From Arthrobacter sp. 18067 (GTDB lineage Bacteria > Actinomycetota > Actinomycetes > Actinomycetales > Micrococcaceae), in assembly GCF_902706295.1 (NCBI RefSeq), contig NZ_CACSJJ010000006.1, positions 62,001 through 126,000 of the forward strand: a stretch of DNA of 64,000 nucleotides. The letters are read 5' to 3'. A program made the translations under genes and the position numbers. Positions 8,072 through 16,919 of this stretch are shown here, piece by piece (the stretch's first letter is position 1; each line of letters begins with the position of its first letter). Below the pieces are notes generated by a model. The model saw nothing but the letters and a program-made list of their open reading frames with translations. It was not told the DNA's origin and ran no database searches.

Positions 8072-11000
8072 GAATCCATCGCCTGGAGATTGAAGCTTTC
8101 GGGCCTTTCGCCGCACCCCAGCACATCGATTTCGATCGCTTGGGCGCGCAGGGACTTTTCCTCCTCAACGGTGCAACAGGTGCGGGCAAGACCAGCATCC
8201 TGGACGCCATCTGCTTCGCTTTGTATGGGGCCGTTCCGGGAGCACGCCAAGAAGGAAAGCGGCTTCGCAGCGACCACGCGGCACCTGCGGCCGAACCACG
8301 CGTGGTCTGTGAGTTCTCCGCGCGCGGCCGGCGTTTCGAGGTCACACGGTCGCCGGCCTGGGACCGCCCGAGCGCGCGGGGCCGGAACGGTTTCACCACT
8401 CAGCAGGCCAAGACCCTCCTTCGGGAATGGGTGGCCGGGAGCTGGGACGAGAAGTCTTCCCGGAACGAAGAAGTGGGCGCCGAGCTCTCCGAAGTCCTCG
8501 GTATGGACAGGGAGCAATTCACCCGGGTGGTGATGCTTCCACAAGGTGACTTCGCGGCCTTCCTTCGGTCCAAAGCCAACGACCGGATGGAACTCCTCCA
8601 GAAGCTGTTCGGCACGCAACGTTTTGAAGCCGTTGAAGCCCAGATCGCGCGCCAAGCGGCCGAGGCCACCCGTGCCGTGCAGGAAAATGCGTCGGAACTG
8701 AAGATGCTGCTGGACCGTGTGGCCGCAGAACGGGACCAGCTCGGGCTGGCCGTTGCCGGGACGGCCGGGAACACGGCAGGAGATACCGCCGCAGCACCCA
8801 CCTCGGGCCACGATCCGGAGGTATGGCTGGCAGAGGTGCATGCCGGCGTGAACGCCGAATGGATGCGAAGGAAGGACGAGGCAAGCCAGGCCGAGAGCAT
8901 CTCGTCGCGCCTTGCCGAACAGCTCCAGCAGGCCCAGGAGAAGTCGTTGCGACACGGCAAGCTTGGGGCCGCGATGCAGCGGCGGGTCCTGCTTGAATTG
9001 GCTGCGCCGCGGGCTCTCGAAAACAAGGACATGCTGGGAAGGAACCGCCGCGCTTCTGTACTGAGCGGCCAGCTTGAGGCGTTGGAGTCCTCCGGGCGTA
9101 AATACCAGGCGGCCGTAGCCAACGTGGCAGGCATTCGGGAAAAGCTGGACGCAGCAGGCCTGGACGCAGCACAACCCTCGGCATCCCTTGAACGGCTCAA
9201 AGCAACGTACGCGGTTCTCGAAGCACGCCTTCCTGACGAACTGCGTTTGGAAGACATCGCTGCCCGCCTTGTGGCCAAGCGTGGCGAACAAGCAGACCAT
9301 GCAGCAGCTGCCAATACAGCAATGGCTACCCTGGAAAGCTTGCGCGAAGAAGCCGCCGCTGTGGAAAGCCGAATCGAGCCCCTGGAACCGGTTGCTGACG
9401 GACTGGCCGACGCGGAACGGGAAGCATCGGCCGCCACCGAGCTGGTGGGCATCGTGGCACGCCACGCCACGGCCACCGGAAAACTGGAAGAGATCACCGC
9501 GCAGTACCTCCAAGCGCGTGAAACCTCCCAGGACCACCGACAGCAGTGGCTGGACGTCCGTGAGCTCAGGCTGGCCAACGCTGCGGGGGAGTTGGCTGCG
9601 GCTTTGGAGAACGGCAAGCCGTGTGCCGTATGCGGGAGCGAGGATCACCCGAACCCCGCTGCAGCTGTGCGGTCGGCTCTCTCCCTCGCACAGGAGGAAG
9701 AGGAAGCCAAGGAGCGCTTCGAGGCAAGTGAGAAAGTCCTCGCACATCTCGCGGAGCGCGTTTCCTCGGCTGCCCAGATCCTTGCCGGGCTGGCCGCCCA
9801 GGGCGGCACCTTGGATGCTGAAGAGGCAGATTCACGGCTGGCGTCTGCCCAAGCGGCTGCCTCGGCCGCGAAGAAGGCATCAGCGACCCTGGACCAGCTT
9901 CGGGACAAGCACGAGGCCATCACGAAGAGAATGGTTCAGGTCCAGGAGGATCATGCGGATTACGCAGCCGCAGCGGCGCAAGCGTCGTCTGCCGTCCTCC
10001 TGCTGCAGGAGCAAAGTGTTGCCCTCGAGGCGGACCTGGCCGGCTTGCGGGAAGAATTTCCGAGCCTGCGTGAACGTTTGGATGCCTTGGCCGCCGAGCG
10101 CGCACTCCTGCAGTCCGCAGCTGATGCCGACCGCGGGATGGAACGGGCCCAGCAGGCCCAGTCAGAGGCCGTCGCCTCCCTCGACAAAGCGTTGCCTGAC
10201 TCCGGGTTCGGCTCGGCCGAGGAAGCGCGCCGGGAGCTCCTTCCGCCGGCCGATGTGGTGGGCCTGGAGAAAGACGTGACTGATTTCGATACTGAAACGG
10301 CCCGCTTGGACGAATTGTTTGCCAGCGAGGACCTGGTCCTGGCAGCCAAGGAAGTCCAAATCGGCGAACTTCCGTTGCCGGAGCCTGAACTCGTCGAGGC
10401 GAAGGTTCACGCCGCCAGTGCCGGGGACGCGGCGAGGACCGCGGCTGTTGCGGCGGCGCTTGCCGGCAAGTCGGCTGAGGCTGTCGGCCGGTTCCGTGAC
10501 GACTACAACACCTTTGCCGAGGCCGGCAGGGAGCCGCGCAACCGGGCCCGCATCCTGGCCGAACTGGCTGACACCGTTCGGGGTGCCGGCGATAACAACT
10601 ACCGGATGAGCCTGAATGCGTACGTGCTGGCTGCCCGTCTGGAACAGGTTGCCCTCGCGGCCTCGGAAAGGCTTGTGGCCATGAGTGACGGCCGCTACAC
10701 CTTGCAACACACCGACGCCCGGGCGGCACGGAACCAGAAGTCCGGGCTTGGCCTGGAGGTGGTGGACGAGTGGACCGGCCAACGGCGCGACACGTCCACC
10801 CTGTCCGGCGGTGAGTCCTTCATGGCCTCGTTGTCCCTGGCCCTCGGTCTCGCGGACGTCGTTCAACAAGAGGCCGGCGGCGTGGACATCGAGACCCTTT
10901 TCGTCGACGAAGGCTTCGGCAGCCTCGACGAGCAGGCGTTGGAGCAGGTGATGGACGCACTGGAAGGACTGCGCGACGGCGGCAGGGTGGTTGGCCTTGT

Positions 11001-11103
11001 CAGCCACGTGGGGGAGATGAAGCAACGCATTACCAGCCAGCTTCAGGTGGTCAAGGGACGCAACGGATCCAGCGTGCGAATTGCTGAAGCAGTTCCCGCC
11101 TGA
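8068..11103 (+). CDS. sbcC: Exonuclease SbcCD, ATPase subunit C
   Basis: A 1011-residue Rad50/SMC-type ATPase. The N-terminal half-ATPase holds FLLNGATGAGKTSILDAICF (Walker A); two long coiled-coil arms flank the zinc hook CAVC at residues 519-522, followed by GSEDHPNP. The C-terminal half has the signature TLSGGESFMASLSLALGLAD and Walker B IETLFVDEGFGSLDEQAL. With SbcD it processes DNA double-strand ends and palindromes. Length and domain order are normal. Start GTG overlaps the sbcD stop. The gene is intact, so the organism should be intolerant of long perfect inverted repeats. Confidence 0.95.
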   Translation: MRIHRLEIEAFGPFAAPQHIDFDRLGAQGLFLLNGATGAGKTSILDAICFALYGAVPGARQEGKRLRSDHAAPAAEPRVVCEFSARGRRFEVTRSPAWDRPSARGRNGFTTQQAKTLLREWVAGSWDEKSSRNEEVGAELSEVLGMDREQFTRVVMLPQGDFAAFLRSKANDRMELLQKLFGTQRFEAVEAQIARQAAEATRAVQENASELKMLLDRVAAERDQLGLAVAGTAGNTAGDTAAAPTSGHDPEVWLAEVHAGVNAEWMRRKDEASQAESISSRLAEQLQQAQEKSLRHGKLGAAMQRRVLLELAAPRALENKDMLGRNRRASVLSGQLEALESSGRKYQAAVANVAGIREKLDAAGLDAAQPSASLERLKATYAVLEARLPDELRLEDIAARLVAKRGEQADHAAAANTAMATLESLREEAAAVESRIEPLEPVADGLADAEREASAATELVGIVARHATATGKLEEITAQYLQARETSQDHRQQWLDVRELRLANAAGELAAALENGKPCAVCGSEDHPNPAAAVRSALSLAQEEEEAKERFEASEKVLAHLAERVSSAAQILAGLAAQGGTLDAEEADSRLASAQAAASAAKKASATLDQLRDKHEAITKRMVQVQEDHADYAAAAAQASSAVLLLQEQSVALEADLAGLREEFPSLRERLDALAAERALLQSAADADRGMERAQQAQSEAVASLDKALPDSGFGSAEEARRELLPPADVVGLEKDVTDFDTETARLDELFASEDLVLAAKEVQIGELPLPEPELVEAKVHAASAGDAARTAAVAAALAGKSAEAVGRFRDDYNTFAEAGREPRNRARILAELADTVRGAGDNNYRMSLNAYVLAARLEQVALAASERLVAMSDGRYTLQHTDARAARNQKSGLGLEVVDEWTGQRRDTSTLSGGESFMASLSLALGLADVVQQEAGGVDIETLFVDEGFGSLDEQALEQVMDALEGLRDGGRVVGLVSHVGEMKQRITSQLQVVKGRNGSSVRIAEAVPA

Positions 11104-11149
11104 GACATATCCGATAGACTTAACCCGTTACACCGGGTCACGCGCATCG

Positions 11150-11176
11150 GGAGGAGGGACGATGCGCATACTTTAG
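11150..11176 (+). promoter_or_regulatory. Strong ribosome binding site with four-codon upstream ORF (MRIL)
   Basis: GGGAGGAGGG (11150-11159) stands just before ATG at 11162, which opens a frame of only four codons (Met-Arg-Ile-Leu, stop 11174-11176). The MFS gene starts 13 bases further on in a different frame and has no comparable site of its own. A small hairpin, ACCCG/CGGGT (11123-11138), precedes it. Translation of the downstream gene may depend on reinitiation. Confidence 0.4.
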
Positions 11177-11189
11177 CGAACCCGGATTA

Positions 11190-12554
11190 ATGGAAAACTC
11201 TTCTGTGGCCTCCCAGGCCTTGTCATCGGCGCCCGCACGCCGCCCCTCACGTCTGCCAGGCCGTTTCGCACGGCTTCCCGAACTGGCGGGGCCCGGGTTC
11301 CTTCCGTTGGGCCTTTTTGCCAGGCTTCCCCTTGCCATGCTGACCGTCGGTACCTTGACGCTCGTGACGGCAGTCAGCCAGTCGTACGCAATCGGCGGTA
11401 TGGCCGCCGGCGCCGTTGGTATCGGTTCGGCCCTGGGCGCCCCCGTACTTGGCTCGTTGGCTGATCGTGCCGGGCAGCGCATCGTTCTCCTGGTTGCGGC
11501 AGTCATCAACACTCTTGCCGTGGCGGGACTCCTTGCCGCGGCCTACTTCACCCCGGGCTACGGGTCAGTGAATGACGCTGTTGCCGTCCTCATCACGGCC
11601 TTCCTCGCCGGGGCCAGCTGTCCCCAGGTTGGTCCGATGGCCAGGGTTCGCTGGATGGCCTTGACTACCCGCAATCTTTCCCCTGGCGCAGCCAGCGGCA
11701 ACAGAAGCGTTGCTGCCAACCGCGCCGACCTCGATACCGCGTTGTCCTATGAGGGCACTGCGGACGAGATCACTTTCGTCCTTGGGCCGGCATTGGTCGG
11801 TGTCCTCGCCAGCATGGTGGCGCCGTGGTTGCCGCTGGCATTGGCTGCCGTTATGACGATCACGCTGGTGCCCGCGTTCGCAGTTCACCCCAGTCAGCAG
11901 GCCGTGGTGCCGGCACCCCGGAACGTGACTGCCGGCGTCGTACCTGCCAGCGGGCCAGGCCCTCACGCGGGTCCGCGACGCACCAAGCGTTGGGCGGGCG
12001 CAGTGGTGGCCGTCCCCGTCATGGCAATGGTCTGCATGGGTACCTTTTTTGGAGCAACACAAAACGCGTTGAGTGCCTTTTCCGCGGAGTACGCCACGGC
12101 CGAGATCGCCGGGCTCCTCTACGCGGTGATGGGCCTTAGCTCAGCCGTAGCCGCATTGTCCGTGGCGTTCTGGCCACAGCGGTTCAGCCTCGCTTCGCGT
12201 TGGGTGGCGGCGGCCTTGGCGATGTCCGGGTTGTCGCTCTTGCTGCTTTTACCGGCCGGTATCTGGCCGATGATCTTTGTCCTGCTGGTGCTCGGTATAC
12301 CCGTGGGACCGGTCATGGTCACCGTCTTCAGCATCGGCGGCGTGGTGGCCCCGGCAGGCCGCATGGCAACGGTGATGACGGCCCTTGCCAGCGGCATCGT
12401 CGCGGGCACGGCGTTGGGCGCCTACCTGGCGGGGCAGCTTGCCGAAACACAGGGCGCCGGCGCTGCGTTCGTAGTTTCCATGGCGGCCGCTGCCGGTCTG
12501 TTGCTGCTGGGCGTCGTCACGTCGTTGGTCATGAAGCGCCAGCCTCAGGGTTAG
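11190..12554 (+). CDS. MFS transporter
   Basis: A 454-residue major facilitator with about twelve hydrophobic segments in two halves separated by a loop rich in Pro and Arg near residue 255 (RRTKRWAGAV). The loop between helices 2 and 3 carries the family-type motif GSLADRAGQR. The general pattern is that of small-molecule or drug exporters; the substrate is not recognisable. The ATG at 11190 lies directly after the MRIL mini-frame. The downstream gene on the opposite strand is a TetR regulator whose stop codon overlaps this one by four bases, and TetR proteins commonly control such exporters, but the convergent layout gives no promoter evidence of that. Confidence 0.8.
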   Translation: MENSSVASQALSSAPARRPSRLPGRFARLPELAGPGFLPLGLFARLPLAMLTVGTLTLVTAVSQSYAIGGMAAGAVGIGSALGAPVLGSLADRAGQRIVLLVAAVINTLAVAGLLAAAYFTPGYGSVNDAVAVLITAFLAGASCPQVGPMARVRWMALTTRNLSPGAASGNRSVAANRADLDTALSYEGTADEITFVLGPALVGVLASMVAPWLPLALAAVMTITLVPAFAVHPSQQAVVPAPRNVTAGVVPASGPGPHAGPRRTKRWAGAVVAVPVMAMVCMGTFFGATQNALSAFSAEYATAEIAGLLYAVMGLSSAVAALSVAFWPQRFSLASRWVAAALAMSGLSLLLLLPAGIWPMIFVLLVLGIPVGPVMVTVFSIGGVVAPAGRMATVMTALASGIVAGTALGAYLAGQLAETQGAGAAFVVSMAAAAGLLLLGVVTSLVMKRQPQG

Positions 12555-13156
12555 TCCAATCCAGCGGCCAGCGAGCGGGCCATGAGTTCCACCAGCCGCG
12601 ATGAACGTTCTTCGTCGGGGTCTGCCAGATGCTGCATGCTGATGCCGTCGATGCCCGAGATGAACAGCCGCGTGATGTCTTCCAGGTTCTCGGGAACGGG
12701 TTCGTTTGCTGCATCAGCCGCTTCCCGGAACAGCTTCAAGGTAGAGCTCACCCAGCCGTCGTACATGGATCGGTTCATGAGCTGGGCTTGTGGCTGGTCG
12801 TCAGCCTCTACCCGGAAGCGGCGCAGCAGCAGTTCAAACGTGGTGACCTGTTCGTGGGGGTTCTCCAGCATGCGCATCCAGATGCGGCGGGCGTGGGCGC
12901 CGATCATCTGGCGCAACCCCATGCCCGGATCGGCAACCGGTTCGAGCGCCTTCGCGTAGTCCCGGCTAAGGAAGTTGTACACCTCTTCAAGGAGTTCGTC
13001 CTTGCTCCGGAAACAGTAGTGCAACGCGGCCAGCGGGGCGTCCGCCTCACTGGCGATCCGTCGCGTTGTTGCCGAGGCGAGGCCGTCCTGGGCAATCACC
13101 CTCGCCGCAGCTTCCACGAACTGGAGCCGCCGTTCTTCAGCGGGAACCCTGGCCAT
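12551..13156 (-). CDS. TetR-family transcriptional regulator
   Basis: A 201-residue regulator. The N-terminal helix-turn-helix runs from RRLQFVEAAARVIAQDGLAS to TTRRIASEADAPLAALHYCF, then a helical ligand-binding domain that ends in DITRLFISGIDGISMQHLAD. AAGGGTG lies upstream of the ATG. It diverges from the amidohydrolase-ABC-sulfatase operon across a 229-bp region containing direct repeats (13301-13324) and a dyad (13347-13367), so it is the likely repressor of that operon and of itself. The alternative target is the convergent MFS gene with which it shares a TTAG stop overlap. Confidence 0.87.
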   Translation of the reverse strand: MARVPAEERRLQFVEAAARVIAQDGLASATTRRIASEADAPLAALHYCFRSKDELLEEVYNFLSRDYAKALEPVADPGMGLRQMIGAHARRIWMRMLENPHEQVTTFELLLRRFRVEADDQPQAQLMNRSMYDGWVSSTLKLFREAADAANEPVPENLEDITRLFISGIDGISMQHLADPDEERSSRLVELMARSLAAGLD

Positions 13157-13300
13157 CCGTACACCCTTCTGTTTGGTATTCCCGTGATCGGGTCACCGAC
13201 CGGCGGTCCCATTGATCGTAGGCGGTATCCGTTCACGACTTGTCTTGGCCGTGCCGTGCGGGCCCGGAAAAGACCTTTGAAGAAATTTTACGCCCAAACC

Positions 13301-13324
13301 TAGTCAAGTGACCCAGTCAAGCGA
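13301..13324. promoter_or_regulatory. Direct repeat AGTCAAGYGAC in the divergent TetR/operon region
   Basis: AGTCAAGTGAC (13301-13311) and AGTCAAGCGAC (13314-13324) repeat with a 13-base period. The first contains the small inverted repeat GTCA-AG-TGAC. The site lies between the TetR gene and the amidohydrolase gene, 62 bases before the latter's start, where a repressor would bind. Candidate operator only. Confidence 0.45.
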
Positions 13325-13346
13325 CATACTTTTTTCAGGAACGTTG

Positions 13347-13367
13347 CCTGCATCACATTCGGATGCA
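13347..13367. promoter_or_regulatory. Dyad CTGCATC-N7-GATGCAG before the amidohydrolase operon
   Basis: Perfect seven-base arms with a seven-base spacer lie just upstream of the ribosome binding site (AGGAG) of the amidohydrolase gene. It could be an operator or an RNA hairpin in the 5' leader. Confidence 0.45.
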
Positions 13368-13385
13368 GTGACCTGAGGAGAACCG

Positions 13386-15080
13386 ATGCAAGAATCCGCC
13401 GATCTGGTGATCGTTAATGCCTCGGTCCACACCATGGACCCGGCACAGCCACGCCGTATGACCGACGCTGTCGCAGTAAAGGGCGGCCGCATCGCAGCCC
13501 TTGGCCAGGACGATGTCCGCCGGGCGATTGGCCCAAATACCAGCGTCGTCGATGCCGCTGGCGGCGCCGTCATCCCCGGAATCAACGACGCCCACCTGCA
13601 TTTCGTCTCGGCAGCCATGTCCGCTTTCGGGTACGTCCGCTTGGACCCGGGCCTCGCGCCGGACTGGGCCGCCGTCGTCGACGTCATCAACGCAGCCCCT
13701 GCGGGCGAGGATGGCTGGATCCGGGCCCACGGCTGGGACGAAGCCGTCATGGGTCCGGCGTGGGGCAACCTGCTCGAATGCCGCCCGGGCATACCGGTAG
13801 TGGCCTTCGACTCGACCGGCCACCAGTTACTGGCCAATCGGGAAGCACTGAAGCGGGCAGGCATCAACGCCGAAACAGCAGACCTCGACGGCGGTGTCGT
13901 TGCCAGGGCGGAGGACGGCAACCCAACCGGCCTCTTCCAGGACGGCGCCATGGAACTCGTCTCGCGGGCAATGTCACCTGTGCCCGTATCCACGCTGCGT
14001 CCGGCCCTGCTGAAATTTCAGGAGCACCTTCATGCCCTGGGGATCACATCGCTCACCGATCCGGGATTGGGTCCTGCGAGCGCCGGACTCATGGATGGTG
14101 CAGGTTCGACGGCGGCACTTGGGCTTCTGGGGGACCTCGCCGAGGCGGGGGAACTGACGTTGCGCGTCACCGTCCTGATGCTGTTCGCCGGAACTGGAGG
14201 AGCGAATGCCAGGGCAGTTGACGAGGGACTGCGCACCGGGCTGGCCGAAACCTATGCCAACCGCGGCATCGATCCGCAGCAGTTGCGGATCGCCGGCGTG
14301 AAGATCTTTGCCGATGGCATCCCCCGCAGCGGTACCGCCTGGATGAGCGAACCCTACGGCAAGGCGTGCACCCATGGCAGCCTTGTGATCCAGGGCTCCG
14401 ATGATGCCGAAAGGGTTGCCGAGCTCAACGCGATCCTTGAGCTCATCACCGACGCGGGGTTACAGGCCGGAATCCATGCCACGGGTGACGCAGCTACAGC
14501 CGCAGCGGTGGAGGCCATCCTCGCAACGGCGGACAGCCGCGGTTCCATGGGTGCGGGGAACCGCCACTACATCATCCATGGAGCCTTCACCGATACCAGC
14601 ATTTTGGCCACCATGGCCGCCAACGGCATTGGGTACAGCACCAATCCACTCATCCGCGCCGAAGCAGGGGACATGATGCGCCAGGTACTTGGCGAAGGGC
14701 GGTTCTCTGTCCACCAACCCCTTCGTTCGGCCGCCGACGCCGGTGTGCGTTTCAACCTGGCCTCAGATGCACCCGTCACCAGTACGGACTGGCGTCGCAC
14801 GGTGGTGGCAGCAGTTCGGCGAGGTACGCGTTCAACTCCGGGCAACCCCGGCGATCCCGAACGGATTACCGGTCTTCAAGCCCTCGCTGCGATGACCATC
14901 GACGCTGCATGGCAGGACCACGCCGAGCATCTCAAAGGTGCACTCACACCAGGCATGGCCGCTGACCTTTGTGTGCTTTCGGACCCGTGGCCCGAAGACG
15001 AAGAGATCGAAAAGCTTCTCGACCTGGACATCACGCTCACGCTGAGCGGCGGCCGGGTAGTCCACCGAACAACCAGCTAG
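13386..15080 (+). CDS. Amidohydrolase family protein (YtcJ-like)
   Basis: A 564-residue metal-dependent hydrolase of the amidohydrolase-3 (YtcJ) group. It shows the N-terminal composite sheet (ADLVIVNASVHTMDPAQPRR), the first metal site INDAHLHF, later catalytic elements GVKIFADGI, GIHATGD, YIIHGAF and NLASDAPV, and a C-terminal beta-sandwich with GMAADLCVLSD. YtcJ-like enzymes hydrolyse amide or related C-N bonds in small molecules. AGGAG precedes the ATG. It opens a six-gene operon with an ABC importer and a sulfatase, so it may act on the same imported compound before or after desulfation. The actual substrate is unknown. Confidence 0.85.
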   Translation: MQESADLVIVNASVHTMDPAQPRRMTDAVAVKGGRIAALGQDDVRRAIGPNTSVVDAAGGAVIPGINDAHLHFVSAAMSAFGYVRLDPGLAPDWAAVVDVINAAPAGEDGWIRAHGWDEAVMGPAWGNLLECRPGIPVVAFDSTGHQLLANREALKRAGINAETADLDGGVVARAEDGNPTGLFQDGAMELVSRAMSPVPVSTLRPALLKFQEHLHALGITSLTDPGLGPASAGLMDGAGSTAALGLLGDLAEAGELTLRVTVLMLFAGTGGANARAVDEGLRTGLAETYANRGIDPQQLRIAGVKIFADGIPRSGTAWMSEPYGKACTHGSLVIQGSDDAERVAELNAILELITDAGLQAGIHATGDAATAAAVEAILATADSRGSMGAGNRHYIIHGAFTDTSILATMAANGIGYSTNPLIRAEAGDMMRQVLGEGRFSVHQPLRSAADAGVRFNLASDAPVTSTDWRRTVVAAVRRGTRSTPGNPGDPERITGLQALAAMTIDAAWQDHAEHLKGALTPGMAADLCVLSDPWPEDEEIEKLLDLDITLTLSGGRVVHRTTS

Positions 15081-15125
15081 ACCCTTCCCACCCGTTCCAA
15101 CCATTCGCACATCAAGGAGCACCAC

Positions 15126-16118
15126 ATGCGACGCAGTATTCCTTTGGCACTGGCCGCAGTCCTGTCCATGACTCTTGCAGCCTGCGGAGGCGGTTCAAGT
15201 CCGGCAAGCACTCCCGCCGCTGACGGGATGACCACCCTCAAGGTAGGCACCATCGGCATCGGGTCCGACGCCGGCATCCGGCTTGCCGTCGACAAGGGTT
15301 ATTTCAAGGAACAGGGTCTCAACGTCGAGATATCTGTCATCGCCAACCCTCCGGCCGGCATCGCAGCGGCCCAGAGCGGCCAGATCGATGTCACCTACAC
15401 GCCTTCCATCCCGCTCTTGAATGCCCTGAGCCAGAACGTTCCCCTCAAGATCGTGGCAGCTGCCGACGGCTATAAAGACGGAGCCGGCGAAGAGTCCGAT
15501 CTCAACCGCGTGGATGACACAGGCCTGCTGGTCCAGAAGGCATCCGCCATCTCCCGGCCGAGGGACCTTGAGGGCAAGAACGTCAGTGTCCCGGCCCGCA
15601 AGGCCCAGTTGGAAGTGACAGTCAGCAAACTCGTCAAGGACGACGGCGGTGATCCCACCAAAGTGAAGTGGATGGTCCTGGATCCTTCGTCGGCACTCCA
15701 ATCACTCAATTCAGGACGCGTAGACGCGGCCTCACTCGTCGCACCGTTCACGTCCAAAGCGGTGGCGGAGGGAAACCGGCTCCTGGCTTCACCCGGCGTC
15801 GAGTTCTTTGAACAAGGTGCCATCGGGCTCTGGGTTTCCGGCGCCAACACTGTGAAGTCAAAGGAGAAGGCCTTGGAGGGTTTCAAAGCCGCTATCTACA
15901 AGGCAAACGCCTATGCCAACCGCAACACTGATGAAGCGCAGCAGCTCAGCGCCCAGATCACCAAGACTTCGCTCGACGTGGTTAAATCCGGCGCCGTGAA
16001 CTATTGGCCGGAGGGAGTCCGTGTGGAGGACATCGAGCGAGCCAACAACAACCTTGCCGACCTTGGTTTCCTGAGCGCACCAGTGAAGCTCCCCGGCGAT
16101 CTCGTTTTCGGAAACTAG
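15126..16118 (+). CDS. ABC transporter substrate-binding lipoprotein (NMT1/SsuA-like)
   Basis: A 330-residue lipoprotein with signal peptide MRRSIPLALAAVLSMTLAAC and lipobox LAAC; the mature protein would be tethered to the outer face of the membrane. The fold matches the NMT1/SsuA/TauA group: KVGTIGIGSDAGIRLAVDKG, FKEQGLNVEI, and PAGIAAAQSGQIDV. Such proteins deliver sulfonates, nitrate, taurine or pyrimidine precursors to their permease. AAGGAG lies upstream at about 15113-15118. Its place between an amidohydrolase and two permease genes, with a sulfatase at the end of the operon, suggests an organosulfur ligand. Confidence 0.87.
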   Translation: MRRSIPLALAAVLSMTLAACGGGSSPASTPAADGMTTLKVGTIGIGSDAGIRLAVDKGYFKEQGLNVEISVIANPPAGIAAAQSGQIDVTYTPSIPLLNALSQNVPLKIVAAADGYKDGAGEESDLNRVDDTGLLVQKASAISRPRDLEGKNVSVPARKAQLEVTVSKLVKDDGGDPTKVKWMVLDPSSALQSLNSGRVDAASLVAPFTSKAVAEGNRLLASPGVEFFEQGAIGLWVSGANTVKSKEKALEGFKAAIYKANAYANRNTDEAQQLSAQITKTSLDVVKSGAVNYWPEGVRVEDIERANNNLADLGFLSAPVKLPGDLVFGN

Positions 16119-16145
16119 GTGCGAACCGGGTATGGGAGAGTCATC

Positions 16146-16919
16146 ATGAAACCGTCCATCCGTCCGTTGGCGTTCAGCGTGCTGGGGATCGTGACAGCCC
16201 TGGTCATTTGGCAGGTCCTTGCCGAAGCCAGGGTGGCGGGAAATGCCTTGCCGTCGGCCACCACCGTCTTCGCCAACCTGGCATCGACCCTGGGACTGGG
16301 GTCGTTTTGGTCTTCGCTGGCTTCCACGATCGGGATCGCACTGCTCGCCTTGGCGCTTTCGGCCGTGGCGGGGATAGTGATTGGCCTGCTGGTGGGCAGT
16401 TTCGAATCCGTTCGTTATGCCACCTTGGCGGTGCTGGAATTCCTGAAGCCTGTACCGCCCATCGTCATTCTTCCCCTGGCCGTCCTGGTGCTGGGTCCAA
16501 CAGTGGAGATGTCGCTCTTTCTGGTGGTGTTCGGTTGCTTGCTGCCAATCGTCATGCAGACCGTCGACGGGGTTCAGAGTACTGATCCCGTGGCGCGGGA
16601 CACGGCGCGCTCGTACGGAATGGGTGAAGGCGAAATCCTGGCCCGTGTAGTGCTTCCCAGCGCCATGCCCTACATCGGCACTGCCCTGCGGGTGGCAGCG
16701 CCGGCAGCCTTGGTGGTCACGGTCGTAGCGGGGCTCCTCGGGGGTGGTCCGGGCCTGGGCCAGAGCATCTACCAGGCCCAAGCAGCCGGTGACTACGCCG
16801 GTCTCTATGGATTAGTGATTGTCCTGGGCCTGCTGGGCCTGTTGTTCCAAGGTGCCACCCGGGTCGCCGAGCGCCGGGTTCTGCACTGGCATGAGTCCTA
16901 CCGGGAAGTGGTGCCCTGA
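16146..16919 (+). CDS. ABC transporter permease (SsuC/TauC-like)
   Basis: A 257-residue membrane protein with about six helices and the ABC-importer coupling motif in DTARSYGMGEGEILARVVLP (the EAA-type loop). It forms the translocation channel together with the permease encoded next. The ATG at 16146 has GGGAGAG directly upstream; an in-frame GTG at 16119 is less likely. Its stop overlaps the next ATG by one base. Two distinct permeases in one operon imply a heterodimeric channel, unlike the single SsuC of E. coli. Confidence 0.86.
   Translation: MKPSIRPLAFSVLGIVTALVIWQVLAEARVAGNALPSATTVFANLASTLGLGSFWSSLASTIGIALLALALSAVAGIVIGLLVGSFESVRYATLAVLEFLKPVPPIVILPLAVLVLGPTVEMSLFLVVFGCLLPIVMQTVDGVQSTDPVARDTARSYGMGEGEILARVVLPSAMPYIGTALRVAAPAALVVTVVAGLLGGGPGLGQSIYQAQAAGDYAGLYGLVIVLGLLGLLFQGATRVAERRVLHWHESYREVVP

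Noticed and set aside
7921..9747. 608-codon leftward frame opposite sbcC
   Set aside because: It lies inside the well-supported sbcC coding sequence and is Cys/Gly/Arg-rich with no family features; high GC content produces such frames.
16119..16145. GTG at 16119 as start of the first permease
   Set aside because: GGGAGAG sits immediately before ATG 16146, and the extra nine residues are not helix-forming.
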